From: Corynebacterium riegelii
GTDB taxonomy: Bacteria > Actinomycetota > Actinomycetes > Mycobacteriales > Mycobacteriaceae
DNA: 64,000 bases
Assembly (NCBI RefSeq): GCF_016728505.1
Contig: NZ_CP068159.1
Location: forward strand, 1,922,001 to 1,986,000
Reading direction: 5' to 3'
In this document: piece by piece, positions 62,877-64,000 of the stretch
Layout of the letters: every line of letters starts with the position of its first letter
Position numbering within the stretch: position 1 is the stretch's first letter
The notes under the pieces: generated by a model
Seen by the model: only the letters and a program-made list of their open reading frames with translations
What the model was told of the DNA's origin: nothing
The model's database searches: none
Translations under genes and position numbers: made by a program

Positions 62877-63965
62877 ATGATGACGCTTTATGACACCGCG
62901 CTGAAACTCATGTTCCGCATCCCCCCTGAGCGCATCCACGGCATCATCTCCGGTGCGCTCGGTGTGCTCAATACGGTCACGCCGCTCAACCGCGGGATGG
63001 AAAAGGTCGTGCGCGTGCACAGCCCGCGTCTTGAGCAGGAACTTTTCGGGGTTCGTTTCCCCTCGCCGCTGGGCCTGTCAGCGGGATTTGATAAAAACGC
63101 CACCGCGTTGGATGCCTGGGGCGCGGTCGGATTCGGCTACGCGGAGGTTGGCACGGTCACCCCGCAACCGCAGCCTGGCAACGACACCCCGCGTCTGTTC
63201 CGCCTGCCTGCGGACAAAGCCATTTTGAACCGTATGGGCTTTAACAATGACGGTGCCCTGAAGGTTGCTAGCCGCCTGCGCAAGCGCAAATCGAACGATG
63301 TCGTAGGCATCAACATTGGCAAGAACAAGGCCGCTGCCGACGCCGTCGCCGACTACCGCGCAGGCGCCACATTGCTCGGGCCTCTGGCAGACTTCGTGGT
63401 GGTCAACGTCTCCTCTCCCAACACCCCTGGGTTGCGTGACCTACAGGCTGTGGAGGAACTGCGTCCAATCCTGGGCGCTGTCAAGGACTCCACCGATACG
63501 CCGGTGTTGGTCAAGATTGCCCCCGATCTTTCAGACGAGGATATCGACGCTGTAGCGGACCTGGCCGTCGAGCTCGGCCTGGCTGGCATCGTGGCCACTA
63601 ACACCACCATCTCTCGCGAGGGCCTGAAAACCCCCGCCGACGAGGTTGCGGCGATGGGCGCCGGCGGCATTTCCGGTGCTCCGCTGACCGCACGCTCCTT
63701 GGAGGTGCTTCAGCGGCTGCACGCTCGCGTCGGCGACAAGCTCGTGCTCGTCAGCTCCGGCGGCATCATGGATGCACAAGAAGCGTGGAAGCGAATCACT
63801 GCGGGTGCAAGCCTGCTGCAGGGATACACCCCGTTCATCTACGGAGGGCTGGGGTGGGTTCGTGGGGTGCACGTGGGCGTCGACAAGCAGCTGAAGCTCC
63901 ACGGCCTGAGCAACATCAGCCAGGCCGTAGGTAGCGGGCTTACCTGGAAAAACGACGCAGAATAA
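62877..63965 (+). CDS. pyrD: Dihydroorotate dehydrogenase (quinone), class 2
   Basis: Membrane-associated oxidation of dihydroorotate to orotate with quinone, in pyrimidine synthesis. 362 residues: the N-terminal helical membrane-contact region ([18 protein letters not shown]) marks class 2, followed by the FMN barrel with GLSAGFDKN, the catalytic Ser in [16 protein letters not shown] and [11 protein letters not shown]. Start ATG 62877 with AAAGGA upstream. The last 35 bp of the window after the stop show no feature. Confidence 0.96.
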   Translation: MMTLYDTALKLMFRIPPERIHGIISGALGVLNTVTPLNRGMEKVVRVHSPRLEQELFGVRFPSPLGLSAGFDKNATALDAWGAVGFGYAEVGTVTPQPQPGNDTPRLFRLPADKAILNRMGFNNDGALKVASRLRKRKSNDVVGINIGKNKAAADAVADYRAGATLLGPLADFVVVNVSSPNTPGLRDLQAVEELRPILGAVKDSTDTPVLVKIAPDLSDEDIDAVADLAVELGLAGIVATNTTISREGLKTPADEVAAMGAGGISGAPLTARSLEVLQRLHARVGDKLVLVSSGGIMDAQEAWKRITAGASLLQGYTPFIYGGLGWVRGVHVGVDKQLKLHGLSNISQAVGSGLTWKNDAE

Positions 63966-64000
63966 GCGCACACACCAGCGCCCCACCGCCCCACAATGCA

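Noticed and set aside
1..64000. rRNA, tRNA, IS elements, prophage or attachment sites
   Set aside because: No cloverleaf-like or rRNA sequence, transposase, integrase or long direct repeats were recognised by reading; a dedicated scan was not possible.

Overview
The window looks like chromosomal DNA of a Corynebacterium or a very close relative. It is moderately G+C rich. It carries mycothiol synthesis (mshC), RbpA, a polyprenol mannosyltransferase next to lnt, and pupylation genes with an ARC ATPase but no proteasome subunits. From memory, the order gnd / helicase / CNNM pair ... ndh ... ppm-lnt ... helY-tatC-tatA-pafC-pafB-pafA-pup-dop // arc-trmI-aminopeptidase ... aspA-hisG-hisE ... mshC-uppP ... 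pyrD is close to that of C. glutamicum. Genes are densely packed, with many 4-14 bp overlaps. About twenty of them have a TANNNT -10 box 6-8 nt before the start codon, which suggests leaderless mRNAs.

Region 1 (1-12.1 kb) holds a partial gene, two CNNM/CBS transport-type membrane proteins, a DEAD-box helicase, gnd, a thioesterase and corA. It also holds a pyruvate formate-lyase locus whose glycyl-radical domain is a separate gene (pflB, grcA-like, pflA), followed by ndh. Region 2 (12.1-24.5 kb) contains a divergent Cfa/Ufa-type methyltransferase, yceI, a small zinc-ribbon protein, rbpA, ppm with an unusual repeat tail, lnt, fxsA, a secreted-type lipase, an SDR, a Xaa-Pro peptidase, a trypsin-like protease without a signal peptide, and helY. 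Region 3 (24.5-30.8 kb) is tatC-tatA-pafC-pafB-pafA-pup-dop.

Region 4 (30.8-46.2 kb) separates dop from arc and is the most striking part. It encodes a BASS-type carrier, a 3-hydroxyisobutyryl-CoA hydrolase, an enoyl-CoA hydratase, an acyl-CoA synthetase, a TetR regulator, an acyl-CoA dehydrogenase, an AcuC deacetylase, a GNAT/acyl-CoA-synthetase-like protein acetyltransferase, methylmalonate-semialdehyde dehydrogenase, 3-hydroxyisobutyrate dehydrogenase, a second TetR and a GntP permease. Together these form every step from isobutyrate to propionyl-CoA. A common 26-bp inverted repeat (TGTACGAT ... TCGTACA) lies at three promoters of the island, so it reads as one regulon. The Pat/AcuC pair would control the synthetase by lysine acylation.

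Region 5 (46.4-64 kb) holds pdxS and a divergent pdxR (no pdxT here), arc, trmI, an M18 aminopeptidase, a RecB/Cas4-like nuclease, and an HNH gene preceded by two inverted DnaA boxes. These are followed by fhs, aspA, hisG-hisE, a HAD phosphatase, an acidic protein, mshC, uppP, a lipoprotein and pyrD.

Across the whole window the 11-mer GCTTNTCGACG recurs at least 17 times by hand count. It occurs on both strands and in several codon frames, against a rough expectation below one. No rRNA, tRNA, CRISPR array, IS element or prophage was seen, and no gap exceeds about 300 bp.
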